Below, piece after piece: positions 29,231 to 37,600 of a stretch of 64,000 bases of DNA (the stretch's first letter is position 1; the number at the start of each line of letters is the position of its first letter). The position numbers and the translations under genes were made by a program. Location of the stretch: the NCBI RefSeq assembly GCF_017873955.1, contig NZ_JAGGKS010000001.1, positions 248,001 to 312,000 of the forward strand. Direction: 5' to 3'. This stretch comes from Sedimentibacter acidaminivorans (GTDB lineage: Bacteria; Bacillota; Clostridia; Tissierellales; Sedimentibacteraceae). The notes under the pieces were generated by a model. That model was given only the letters and a program-made list of their open reading frames with translations. It did no database searches and had not been told where the DNA came from.

Positions 29231-30142
29231 ATGTATAGTGATTTCGAAGAAAATCTAAAATATATAGATTGCGATCAAACACAAATGTGGTCTTGTAATA
29301 AATATTATCATGATAAGTGCTGTTTCGATGGTTGTAATTATTGTCATAAACAGTCCTGCACTTATCCAAGTCAATGTTGTATATGTTGCCCTACTGGTGA
29401 TACTGGTCCTATGGGTCCTACTGGTCCTACTGGTGACACAGGTCCAACCGGTCCTACTGGTGATACAGGTCCAATCGGTCCTACTGGTCCTACTGGTCCT
29501 ATTGGTCCTACTGGTCCTATTGGTCCTACTGGTCCTATTGGTCCTACTGGTCCTGCTGGTCCTGCTGGTCCTGCTGGTGACACTGGTCCTATTGGTCCTA
29601 TTGGTCCTATTGGTCCTACTGGTCCTGCTGGTGACACTGGGCCTATTGGTCCTACTGGTCCTGCTGGTGACACTGGGCCTATCGGTCCTACTGGTACTGC
29701 TGGTGACACAGGCCCTACCGGTCCTGCTGGATTATCTGAATATGCTTATATTTACAATCTGTCTGCACAAGATGTCGCATTAGAAGCTGACATACTGTTT
29801 AGTAATAATGGAATTATTGTTGGTACTATTACACATGTGGCAGGAACATCCACAATACAACTTGGAAGTGCTGGCGATTATGCGGTTTGGTTTTATGCAG
29901 TAGGTGTTCAACCGAATCAATTTACTCTATTTCAAAATGGCAATCCCGTTGCTGGAGGAATATATGGTTCAGGTGCAGGTACTCAAGCAAATCCTGGTAT
30001 GGTAATCATCACAGCTGCCGCAGCCGATGTCTTAACTGTGCGAAATCATACAAGTGCTTCTGCAGTTACACTTCAAACTTTAGCAGGAGGCACTATGATA
30101 AATACCAATGCTTCAATATTAATTCAAAAAATAAGTATTTAG
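29231..30142 (+). CDS. Collagen-like exosporium-type protein (BclA-like)
   Basis: From the ATG at 29231 (AGGAGG 7 nt upstream; the earlier ATG at 29201 has no ribosome site) the 303-aa protein has a Cys-rich head (residues 15-55, [15 protein letters not shown]). A collagen-like Gly-X-Y region rich in GPTGP, GPIGP and GDTGP follows (about 57-167), then a C-terminal jelly-roll domain of about 135 residues resembling the BclA/TNF-like trimerisation domain. Such proteins trimerise and form hair-like filaments on spores. There is no export signal, consistent with assembly in the mother cell. It is monocistronic with a strong terminator. Confidence 0.9.
   Translation: MYSDFEENLKYIDCDQTQMWSCNKYYHDKCCFDGCNYCHKQSCTYPSQCCICCPTGDTGPMGPTGPTGDTGPTGPTGDTGPIGPTGPTGPIGPTGPIGPTGPIGPTGPAGPAGPAGDTGPIGPIGPIGPTGPAGDTGPIGPTGPAGDTGPIGPTGTAGDTGPTGPAGLSEYAYIYNLSAQDVALEADILFSNNGIIVGTITHVAGTSTIQLGSAGDYAVWFYAVGVQPNQFTLFQNGNPVAGGIYGSGAGTQANPGMVIITAAAADVLTVRNHTSASAVTLQTLAGGTMINTNASILIQKISI
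29390..29735 (+). repeat. Nine-nucleotide-phased tandem repeat encoding Gly-X-Y
   Basis: Imperfect tandem units built on GGTCCTACT, GGTCCTATT and GGTGACACT, read in frame as Gly-Pro-Thr, Gly-Pro-Ile and Gly-Asp-Thr. Such arrays commonly change copy number by slippage, which would change filament length. The repeat also opens long meaningless reading frames on both strands. Confidence 0.9.
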
Positions 30143-30200
30143 AATCATCGACTTAGATTGAAAATTATTATTCTTTAATCTTGATTTTGCACAATAAAAA

Positions 30201-30256
30201 AAGTCCTCAATTGTTATTTAGCCGGGCAAAATTGTTGCCCGGCTATTTGAAGAAGA
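30201..30256. terminator. Strong bidirectional terminator
   Basis: GC-rich core stem TAGCCGGGCAA / TTGCCCGGCTA (30219-30229 with 30235-30245), extended by AGTC / GACT and flanked by A7 on the left and T-rich sequence on the right. It lies between the convergent collagen-like and AEC genes. Confidence 0.85.
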
Positions 30257-30274
30257 CTCCTTATTTTATCATAT

Positions 30275-31204
30275 TTATATAAACATGAGAATGACCGGAA
30301 TAGTCACTATAGAAAGGATGCTCGTAAGAAATACAACCTTAGATGCTAATTCTTTATTTCCATTATATTGTTCAGCTATTATAGCAGTAACAGAAGGTGC
30401 TGGCATAGCTAAGACAATTGCCATTACTTTTGGTACTAAACTCATACTTCCAAAAGGTATAAATCTCATTGCAATAATTGCTAATAGTGGTGCAATTAGT
30501 AGTCTTACAGCACAAAGGAAATAAAGTTTGTAATCATTAAACATATCTCTTACTCTGCTGCTAGATATTGACAATCCAACCAAAAACATTGACAGAGGTG
30601 TTGTTACATTTCCCATATAGCTTAACGAACTTTGAATAGGTTGTGGTAAACTAGCCTGTGTCAAATAAAATATAATTCCCAAGAAAATTGCAATATTATT
30701 ATTATTCAAAAAAAGTTTTTTAATATTTATCCCTTTGCTACTTTCATGACCCATAGCTATTAATTTAATACCCACTGAAAATATCAATACGTTAAAAACT
30801 GTATTTGAAATTGAAGCTAGAAAAAGTCCTTCTTTTCCCAAAATTGCATACGCAATAGGAAACCCCATGAATCCATTATTCGAAAATGTACTTACAAAAA
30901 CCCAAACTCCTCTATCTTTTTCAGGTATTTTCATTGCTTTAGTATAAAATAATGAAATTAAAATACAACTTGAATGAATTATAAAAGTTAATACAGCTAT
31001 TTTTAGACTATCCATTAAAATCCCTTCACTATAAGTTCCTGAAATAGATAAAAAAATAGTTGCTGGCAAAGCAACTTTCATTAAAATATCAGACAGGTAT
31101 CCTGTTGCATCTTTGCTTACCGCTCCTGACTTTCCAGCAATAAAGCCTACTAATATTAATAGAAAAAGCGTTAAAATATTGTTTAATATAATTGTAATAT
31201 CCAT
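30275..31204 (-). CDS. AEC (auxin efflux carrier) family transporter
   Basis: A 309-aa inner-membrane protein with two five-helix halves, the pattern of bacterial AEC carriers (malate, malonate or other organic anions). Visible features are LVGFIAGKSGAVSKDATGYLSDILMKVALPATIFLSI at the start and the AMPAPSVTAIIAEQYNGN segment in the second half. AAAGGAG precedes the ATG. It is 30 nt downstream of the MFS gene on the same strand, so the two may form one unit. Substrate unknown. Confidence 0.9.
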   Translation of the reverse strand: MDITIILNNILTLFLLILVGFIAGKSGAVSKDATGYLSDILMKVALPATIFLSISGTYSEGILMDSLKIAVLTFIIHSSCILISLFYTKAMKIPEKDRGVWVFVSTFSNNGFMGFPIAYAILGKEGLFLASISNTVFNVLIFSVGIKLIAMGHESSKGINIKKLFLNNNNIAIFLGIIFYLTQASLPQPIQSSLSYMGNVTTPLSMFLVGLSISSSRVRDMFNDYKLYFLCAVRLLIAPLLAIIAMRFIPFGSMSLVPKVMAIVLAMPAPSVTAIIAEQYNGNKELASKVVFLTSILSIVTIPVILMFI

Positions 31205-31234
31205 TATATGCTCCTTTATTTAAATATTACTTTT

Positions 31235-32380
31235 CTAAGATTTCACAAACAAAAACGAATATGTTGCACAAATCAATGCTAACAATGTCAATATCATATA
31301 ATTAAACCCATAACTAAACCAGTTTATAAAATACCCTGATATAACTGGTCCTACAAACATTCCTATTCCATATATCGACTGAAAAAAGCCCATTGCAATT
31401 GTCTTTTTGCCCTTTTCTGTCTCACTTACAATATAACTCATGAGCAATGATATTGCAATACCATATCCACATCCTCCTATAGCATGTACAAGGTAAGAAA
31501 AGATTGGGTTTGAAGATGACATTACAGTAAACATTGTCATTATTCCAATCAATGTAAATCCAATAGAAATTCTTTTGCCAAAACCATATTTTGCCCCTAG
31601 CTGTACCCCACTAATTTTAGAACCACCAATTTTAGTAATCAAAAAAAATGTTGAAACTAAACCTAATTGAAAGCTAGTCATACCCCCTAGCTTATTGACT
31701 GCAGGCGAATATCCAAACATGCTAGAGAAAATAATTGCTTGCATAAAAATTGCTAGAACAGAAGGAATTAAAACGTTTTTGTTTAATCCTATATTAATAA
31801 CTTCTTTTGTAGATACATCACTTTTTATATAATTTGGATTTTCATAAACAAAAAAACTAATTATAAAAGCTAGTCCTGCAGTTATAAATGCAACTATAAA
31901 TGTTGATGCATATCCATATGATTGTGAAATTACCCCACCAAAGAACACTCCAAGTAAATTTCCAAAGGAATTGCATGCCAAGATATTTCCCATTGAACTA
32001 GCTGACTGATCTTCCTTAAAATATTCAGTATATAAAACCGTAAAGGAAACCCATGTACCTGCTGCTACGCCACCTAATCCTCTAAAAACTAAAACCAAAA
32101 TTGGATTTTTGAACAAATACAATCCCAGTCCACTAAGGAAAAGTAAAGCGCAACCAATTATTACAAAATTCTTCTTTTTTCCGGTTCTGTCACAAATTAC
32201 TCCTATTGGTATTCTAACAAGCATTTGAGTAAATCCATAACTACCTATTATCATTCCAATTAATTGAACTCCTGCGCCTATATCTTGAGAATATGGAGTC
32301 AATATTGGAACATAAACATATAACGATATCCAAAATAATATTACTGTAATATTCATTATTATATTTCTGAATTTATACAT
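31235..32380 (-). CDS. Major facilitator superfamily transporter
   Basis: A 381-aa, 12-segment MFS permease. The loop 2-3 signature is present as RIPIGVICDRTGKKK, followed by FRGLGGVAAGTWVSFTVLYTEYF in helix 4. It resembles drug/metabolite proton antiporters, but the substrate is not evident. AGAGGTG precedes the ATG. Two palindromes lie just upstream (32410-32444). Divergent from splB. Confidence 0.92.
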   Translation of the reverse strand: MYKFRNIIMNITVILFWISLYVYVPILTPYSQDIGAGVQLIGMIIGSYGFTQMLVRIPIGVICDRTGKKKNFVIIGCALLFLSGLGLYLFKNPILVLVFRGLGGVAAGTWVSFTVLYTEYFKEDQSASSMGNILACNSFGNLLGVFFGGVISQSYGYASTFIVAFITAGLAFIISFFVYENPNYIKSDVSTKEVINIGLNKNVLIPSVLAIFMQAIIFSSMFGYSPAVNKLGGMTSFQLGLVSTFFLITKIGGSKISGVQLGAKYGFGKRISIGFTLIGIMTMFTVMSSSNPIFSYLVHAIGGCGYGIAISLLMSYIVSETEKGKKTIAMGFFQSIYGIGMFVGPVISGYFINWFSYGFNYMILTLLALICATYSFLFVKS

Positions 32381-32409
32381 CTAGCACACCTCTATGTTTT
32401 TCGTCTGGT

Positions 32410-32444
32410 GAAATTAATTTCGTCTTTATTTCATTTAATGAAAT
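32410..32444. promoter_or_regulatory. Two adjacent palindromes upstream of the MFS gene
   Basis: Perfect palindrome GAAATTAATTTC (32410-32421), then ATTTCAT-TTA-ATGAAAT (32428-32444), starting 30 nt upstream of the MFS start. They share the GAAAT half-site and look like an operator pair for a dimeric repressor. Confidence 0.4.
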
Positions 32445-32501
32445 TTTAGCAGTTTAGAGCAATTTTGTCAAGATTTTTTCAGATTCGTATAAATTATATT
32501 T

Positions 32502-32531
32502 TTGTATATCTAAATCAAAATTAGATACAAT
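32502..32531 (+). promoter_or_regulatory. Possible splB promoter with inverted repeat
   Basis: TTGTAT (32502-32507), 18-bp spacer and TACAAT (32526-32531) form a sigma-A-like promoter 39 nt before splB. An inverted repeat TATCTAA / TTAGATA (32507-32527) fills the spacer. A forespore sigma-G promoter would be expected for splB; I could not find one at correct spacing. Confidence 0.35.
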
Positions 32532-32569
32532 ACTATCGAAACTAATTACTGATTTTATAAGGAGATGCC

Positions 32570-33592
32570 ATGTTTATTCCAAGAAGAATATTGTTTGAAA
32601 AAAATACTCTAAACTATGAAATAGGGAAAAATATCTATAACTACTTTAAGGATGACAAAAGTATAGAGATAATTGAGCTGAGCAACAGTAGGATAAAAGA
32701 AAATATACCTGGAGAAAATTTGTTTGATTTTTATAGGGAGGGGAAAAAAACTCTTGTAGTTGGTATTAAAAAGGGAATGAAATTCCAGTCATGCAAACCA
32801 TCCGCACACTATCAGCTTCCACTGTTATCAGGCTGTACTGGGCAATGTCAATACTGCTATCTAAATACAAATCTAAGTGATAAGCCTTACATGAGGGTTA
32901 ATGTAAATATAGATGACATACTAATGCAAGCACAAAAATATATTGACGAGAGACTACCTGATCAAACAATATTCGAAGGTTCTGCCACCTCTGACCCAGT
33001 TCCAGTTGAACCATATTCCAATTCTTTAAAGAAAACAATTCAGTTTTTCAGTAAAAGCGAAAATGGTAGGTTTAGGTTTGTATCAAAGTATACAGACATT
33101 GAAACATTACTCGAAATCGAGCATAAGGGCAATACCGAAATAAGATTTACATTAAATACGGACAAAGTCATAAAAGATTATGAGAATAAAACTCCATCTC
33201 TCAACAAAAGAATAGAAGCATGCCAAAAAATAACAAAAGCTAAGTATCCACTGGGTTTTATCATAGCACCTATTTTTATGTATGACGGCTGGAAGAACGA
33301 CTATAAAAAGTTGCTAATAGAAATAAAAACTAACCTCCCAGATGAGATTTCACACCCACTATCATTTGAGGTTATATCACACAGATATACTACTAGAGCT
33401 AAGAACACCATTTTAGAGGTTTTTCCAACAACAGAATTACCAATGAACGACGAGGAGCGAGTATACAAATATGGACAATTCGGATATGGAAAATTTGTCT
33501 ATCCAAAGGAAGAAATAACCGAAATTAAAAACTTTTTTAACAAAGAAATAAATTCTTTGTTTGATAATAAAATTGTAAAATATATAATTTAA
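32570..33592 (+). CDS. splB: Spore photoproduct lyase-family radical SAM protein
   Basis: Repairs 5-thyminyl-5,6-dihydrothymine in UV-damaged spore DNA during germination. The 340-aa protein has the radical-SAM cluster motif Cys89-x3-Cys93-x2-Cys96 (GCTGQCQYCYLNT), and homology to B. subtilis SplB continues through YPLGFIIAPIF and SHPLSFEVISHRYT. AAGGAG precedes the ATG. Oddity: the Cys that donates a hydrogen atom in B. subtilis (Cys141, in FEASCTSD) is Ala139 here (FEGSATSD). Cys75 (FQSCKPSAHYQ) may substitute, as I recall for a clostridial enzyme. It is divergent from the MFS gene; ligD-ku at 57-60 kb is another likely spore DNA-repair function. Confidence 0.9.
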   Translation: MFIPRRILFEKNTLNYEIGKNIYNYFKDDKSIEIIELSNSRIKENIPGENLFDFYREGKKTLVVGIKKGMKFQSCKPSAHYQLPLLSGCTGQCQYCYLNTNLSDKPYMRVNVNIDDILMQAQKYIDERLPDQTIFEGSATSDPVPVEPYSNSLKKTIQFFSKSENGRFRFVSKYTDIETLLEIEHKGNTEIRFTLNTDKVIKDYENKTPSLNKRIEACQKITKAKYPLGFIIAPIFMYDGWKNDYKKLLIEIKTNLPDEISHPLSFEVISHRYTTRAKNTILEVFPTTELPMNDEERVYKYGQFGYGKFVYPKEEITEIKNFFNKEINSLFDNKIVKYII

Positions 33593-33739
33593 CTAATTTA
33601 ACCAAAACAGTTGTATATAATTACTTATTTTCAAGTATTTATATTATTATGAATATAATTCACAGTAAGTTTTATATTGCCTTCGTTTCAAAGAGTTCCC
33701 ATTGATTCTTAATTATTATTGCTTTAAAATTACTCTATA

Positions 33740-33801
33740 GCCAAATCTCTTATAAAGAGTACCGGGGCCTCTACCCTAACCCGACAACTAACCCGGAAGG
33801 C
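33740..33801 (+). ncRNA. Compact leader RNA resembling half of a c-di-AMP (ydaO) riboswitch
   Basis: The 62 nt form P1 GCC/GGC (33740-33742 with 33799-33801), a hairpin CTCTT/AAGAG (33747-33759), and a stem CCGGG/CCCGG (33762-33766 with 33792-33796). The 5' strand GCCAAATC...GAGTACCGGGG and the 3' strand ACCCGACAACTAACCCGGA match the two outer conserved strands of ydaO/yuaA RNAs, which typically read GCCGAAUCC...GGUACGGAGG and ACCCGACAGCUAACUCCGGA. The central portion of ydaO, with its GGGGUnAAUC segment, is missing. The element abuts the AGGAGG of a LysM/SleB hydrolase gene, the classic ydaO target class. Structured RNA is likely; ligand binding is inference. Confidence 0.6.
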
Positions 33802-33818
33802 ATAAGGAGGATTAAAAG

Positions 33819-34598
33819 ATGAAATTCAAAGGTTTGAAATCGATTTTATTGACTACAGGACTAACGCTTGGAATATCTTTATCATTTTCTAGCAATGCCT
33901 ATGCAGCGACTTATACTGCTGTAAGTGGTGATTCTTTATATAAGATAAGCCAATTGTTTAACACAACTGTAGCAAGTTTAGTAGTAAATAACAATCTACT
34001 AAGCACATCAATAAATATTGGACAGGTATTGGATGTTACTAATTTAAACTATACTGTCAAAAAAGGTGATACTTTATATCTCATTGCTAAACAACATAAT
34101 GTATCATTGGATGAATTAAGACGTGCAAATAATATATACACAAATTACATAGATATAGGTCAAAATTTAAGCATACCTATAAAGTCAACGTCAATACCAT
34201 CTGATACTGTCAATACTAATTTAGATGCTACATACTCATCCGAAGATTTGGACTTGCTTGCAAGATTAATAACTGCTGAAGCACAAGGTGAATCCTATGA
34301 TGCAAAAATTGCTGTAGGAGCTGTAGTTATGAACAGAGTGAAAAGCGATTCTTTTCCTAACTCAATTAACGATGTTATTTATCAGGTTATAAATGGTTAT
34401 TATCAATTTACCCCTGTATTAAACGGATGGATTAATAAACCTGCACAAGATGAATGCATCAAAGCAGCGAAAGAAGTTTTAAATGGAACTGACCCTACAA
34501 ATGGTGCTTTGTTCTTTTTCGAAAGCTCCATAACTAATACATGGCTCTTATCTCGACCAGTCTCTATGACAGTGGACAATATGACATTTTCATATTAA
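33819..34598 (+). CDS. Secreted LysM cell-wall hydrolase, SleB-like
   Basis: A 259-aa exported enzyme: signal peptide (residues 1-29, ending AYAA), two LysM peptidoglycan-binding repeats (about 31-73 and 77-120; YTAVSGDSLYKISQLF, YTVKKGDTLYLIAKQH), a short linker, and a SleB/CwlJ-type hydrolase domain (about 145-259) with the catalytic Glu in LITAEAQGE (Glu154) and GAVVMNRV. SleB-type enzymes cleave cortex or vegetative peptidoglycan. AGGAGG precedes the ATG immediately after the ydaO-like leader, so expression may respond to c-di-AMP, which coordinates wall turnover and osmotic state in Firmicutes. Confidence 0.93.
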   Translation: MKFKGLKSILLTTGLTLGISLSFSSNAYAATYTAVSGDSLYKISQLFNTTVASLVVNNNLLSTSINIGQVLDVTNLNYTVKKGDTLYLIAKQHNVSLDELRRANNIYTNYIDIGQNLSIPIKSTSIPSDTVNTNLDATYSSEDLDLLARLITAEAQGESYDAKIAVGAVVMNRVKSDSFPNSINDVIYQVINGYYQFTPVLNGWINKPAQDECIKAAKEVLNGTDPTNGALFFFESSITNTWLLSRPVSMTVDNMTFSY

Positions 34599-34600
34599 CA

Positions 34601-34637
34601 AAAAAAGGACAAGGTATATTAAACCTTGTCCTTTTTT
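34601..34637. terminator. Bidirectional terminator
   Basis: Perfect 15-bp stem AAAAAAGGACAAGGT / ACCTTGTCCTTTTTT with a 7-nt loop between the convergent hydrolase and SLH genes. Confidence 0.9.
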
Positions 34638-34655
34638 AATTCTTATCAATTTCTG

Positions 34656-37600
34656 TTAATCTATCAATCCAGCTGATGTCAATAATCTATTTGTAATTGC
34701 TGATATCTCTGCTCTTGTAATATGGTCAAATGGAACTAACGTTGTTTCTGTTTTTCCAACTATTATGCGATTGTTAACATTCCACGCGGCAGCTTCTTTC
34801 GCATAGTCTGATACATCTTCATAATCAACATAATTTTTCATTTCTGTAACATATTCTGAATTTTCTAAACCTGCTATCATGCCTGCTCTATATATCATGG
34901 TCATGGCATCTTGCCTTGTAACTAATCCTTCTGGATTAAATGTCGTTTCACTTGTTCCGTTAATGATACCATAGCTGTATGCTGTTCCAATATATCCAGC
35001 ATACTTTGTTCCGCTTTCAACATCAGCAAACTGATTGACCTGTTCAGGCTTTAATCCCAATGCTTTTACTAAAACCCCTGCCAACTCTGCTCTTGTAATA
35101 GCCTCATCAGGTGAAAATGTGCCATCTTCTTTTCCCGATACTACTAATCTGCTTGCCATCTTCTCTATATCTGCTTTAGCCCAATAGTTATCTGCTACAT
35201 CGGAGAAAGAAGCTTCATTGTTAATGAGAGTGTATGTAGAATTAGTAAGAGAATTGATTGTCGCATAATACTTGCCATCTACTTTAGTAACGTAGGTTGG
35301 TATATGTCTTACACTACCATCTGAATCTGTTACGATTGCCGTAGTTATTTTACTAGCATCCACATTTGAAGGAATAGCAATTGTTCTAGTTACAAAACTA
35401 TTAAAATGTTCGACTTCATATGTCTTTCCTTTATAACTTGCTTCTATCTTAAAGTTCACAGGTGGTACAACAATTGACAATTCATTATTTACTGCTGAGT
35501 TTTCAACTATTTTTAGCATATCAATATTTGCTTTCGATATTTCAACTGTAAATGGTATGTCTTGAGGAGATACATCCTCACCAATCAATTTTAAAATATT
35601 ATTAACATCGATCATATCTGTTGGCAACTCATAACTAGCGTCATCTGTTTTTACTTCCAATATGACAGCTTTCTTTTGCATATCCGCAATAGACTGTACA
35701 CTTAATTTTGTTTTAACCACATCTACGTTTTCTACCACAGGAATTGAGATTTTTTGACCGTTTTCCATTTTGTCTACTTGTGTTTTGATAGAACTTTCAT
35801 TTACAGAAACCACTGTTTCTTTTTTACCATCGCTATTGTATTTTGTTTCTTTTGTCCCAGCACTAAAACTTTTATTATCTGCTTCGCCATTTACCGTATT
35901 GCTGTTCTTTGAAGTGTTACTTGAACTTGAACTCGAATTGTTTGAACTTGAATTTCTCGTAAAAATCACTGTCAAAACATCACTGTCTATAGCACCTGCA
36001 GTTGTTGCTATCGCTTTTAATGTTGTTGTTTCACTAATTGTAATAGGTGTTATATAAATATCTTTATCACTTGTTGGCACGCTTCCATCTAATGTATAGT
36101 AAATGGCTGCGCCAGTTGTAGAACTTGCAAGTGTAACTTGTACAGTACCTCTAAAATTACCTCCACTAGGGTTGGCTGTAGGCATATCTACCTGCTTAGT
36201 CACTGGATTTTCTTCACTTTTTATTCGTACAATATTAATGATATAATTCTTTGTTGTTAAATCTTCAGCTGTTACCGTTATTGTAAAGGTATTAGAACCA
36301 ACTATAAGATTTTGTATACCAATATCTCCTGTTACATTAGCATTACTGTCGTTTGATGTAGCACTTATCACTAAACTTGATTCAGTTGTACTTTCTAAGT
36401 TATAAATCATTGTTTTAGAATCAAAACTTTGTATAGTTACATTATCAACTGTTAAATTTGACAGTGTATTGTCGCTACTTGCATTGCTGAATGTCTCTAC
36501 AGGCCATCCGCACCATGAACCATTATTCCATCCATCAGTTGCTTTATATGCTTCAAGGGCATCTATTGGTATTAAAATTTTTGACGATTCTTCACATTGA
36601 TATTGACCAAAGGTTCCTGAATACGGTTGTTCAGAATCAAAAATAACAGTAGGAGGAACACTTCCTAATATCATTTCTATTGGTTTTTTGCAGTTCCAAA
36701 AAATTCCATCTTCAAATTCTTTAACATTTGTTAAATTAACGTTTGTTAATTCATCACACATACAAAACGTCTGATATTTTACTACTTCAAGCTTTGGCAA
36801 ATCTACATTTTTCAGATTGATACAATGAACAAATGAAGCGATACCCACTGTTTCTGTGTTAGGTAAGCTAATTTCCGTTAAAGCTTGACATTCGTTAAAT
36901 GAATTACCGCCAAAACTTTTAGCATTTGGCAATATAACATTATTAAGTTTATAATCATTTCGGAAAGAAGCAACACCAAAAGTTACAGCTTGCGGTAAGT
37001 TAGCTTCTTCAAGTAAATAACAATATGCAAATGCATAATCTCCAAAGCTTAAAGATTCAGTTGTATCTAAATCCATAGTTACACTTTTCAATTTTTTCAA
37101 ATCCTCAAATGCATTATTTGGAAGTGTATCATCTGTAAAGCTAGCTTCATCAGTTATACTTAGTGTTTCAATTTGTGTTAAATTACTAGTAAGCCATAAA
37201 ACATCATCATCTGTTAGTATTCCTTCAATTATGTTTAATGCTATTACACAAGCATTAGATTTTCCATCCAATATCGTTTCTACTTTATCTTGCAGTGTAT
37301 CACCTACAGAATTTTCATCAATAGTTAATTCTACACCAGCTTCTGAAAACTCTGCTGTTACAGTAATATCACCTGTTACATTTTCGTCAGTTCTTGAAGC
37401 TGTTGTAACACCGTCGCTCCACTGTGAAAAAGTGTATCCATCGTCTGGTACCGCCGTTACCTCAGTTCCGCTTGATCTAGGCTCAATGGTTTGTGAAGTT
37501 TCACCTGTTATACTACCCCCAGTACCTGCAGTGTAATCAATTTGAGGATTACGTACAACAATCTCAAAGTCATTTGTTATTGTATCATCATCACTCAAAC

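Noticed and set aside
29390-29735. Repeat array considered as CRISPR
   Set aside because: Units are 9 nt, contiguous and in frame, with no unique spacers of constant length and no cas genes.
29310-29783. Long reading frames over the Gly-X-Y region (a Leu/Val-rich plus-strand frame and a Gly-Pro-rich minus-strand frame)
   Set aside because: Both are by-products of the 9-nt tandem repeat; only the GPTGP frame has a ribosome site, Cys-rich head and BclA-like tail.
33740-33801. Leader considered as ZTP, preQ1, fluoride or c-di-GMP riboswitch
   Set aside because: None of their conserved cores is present; only the outer strands of ydaO RNAs match.
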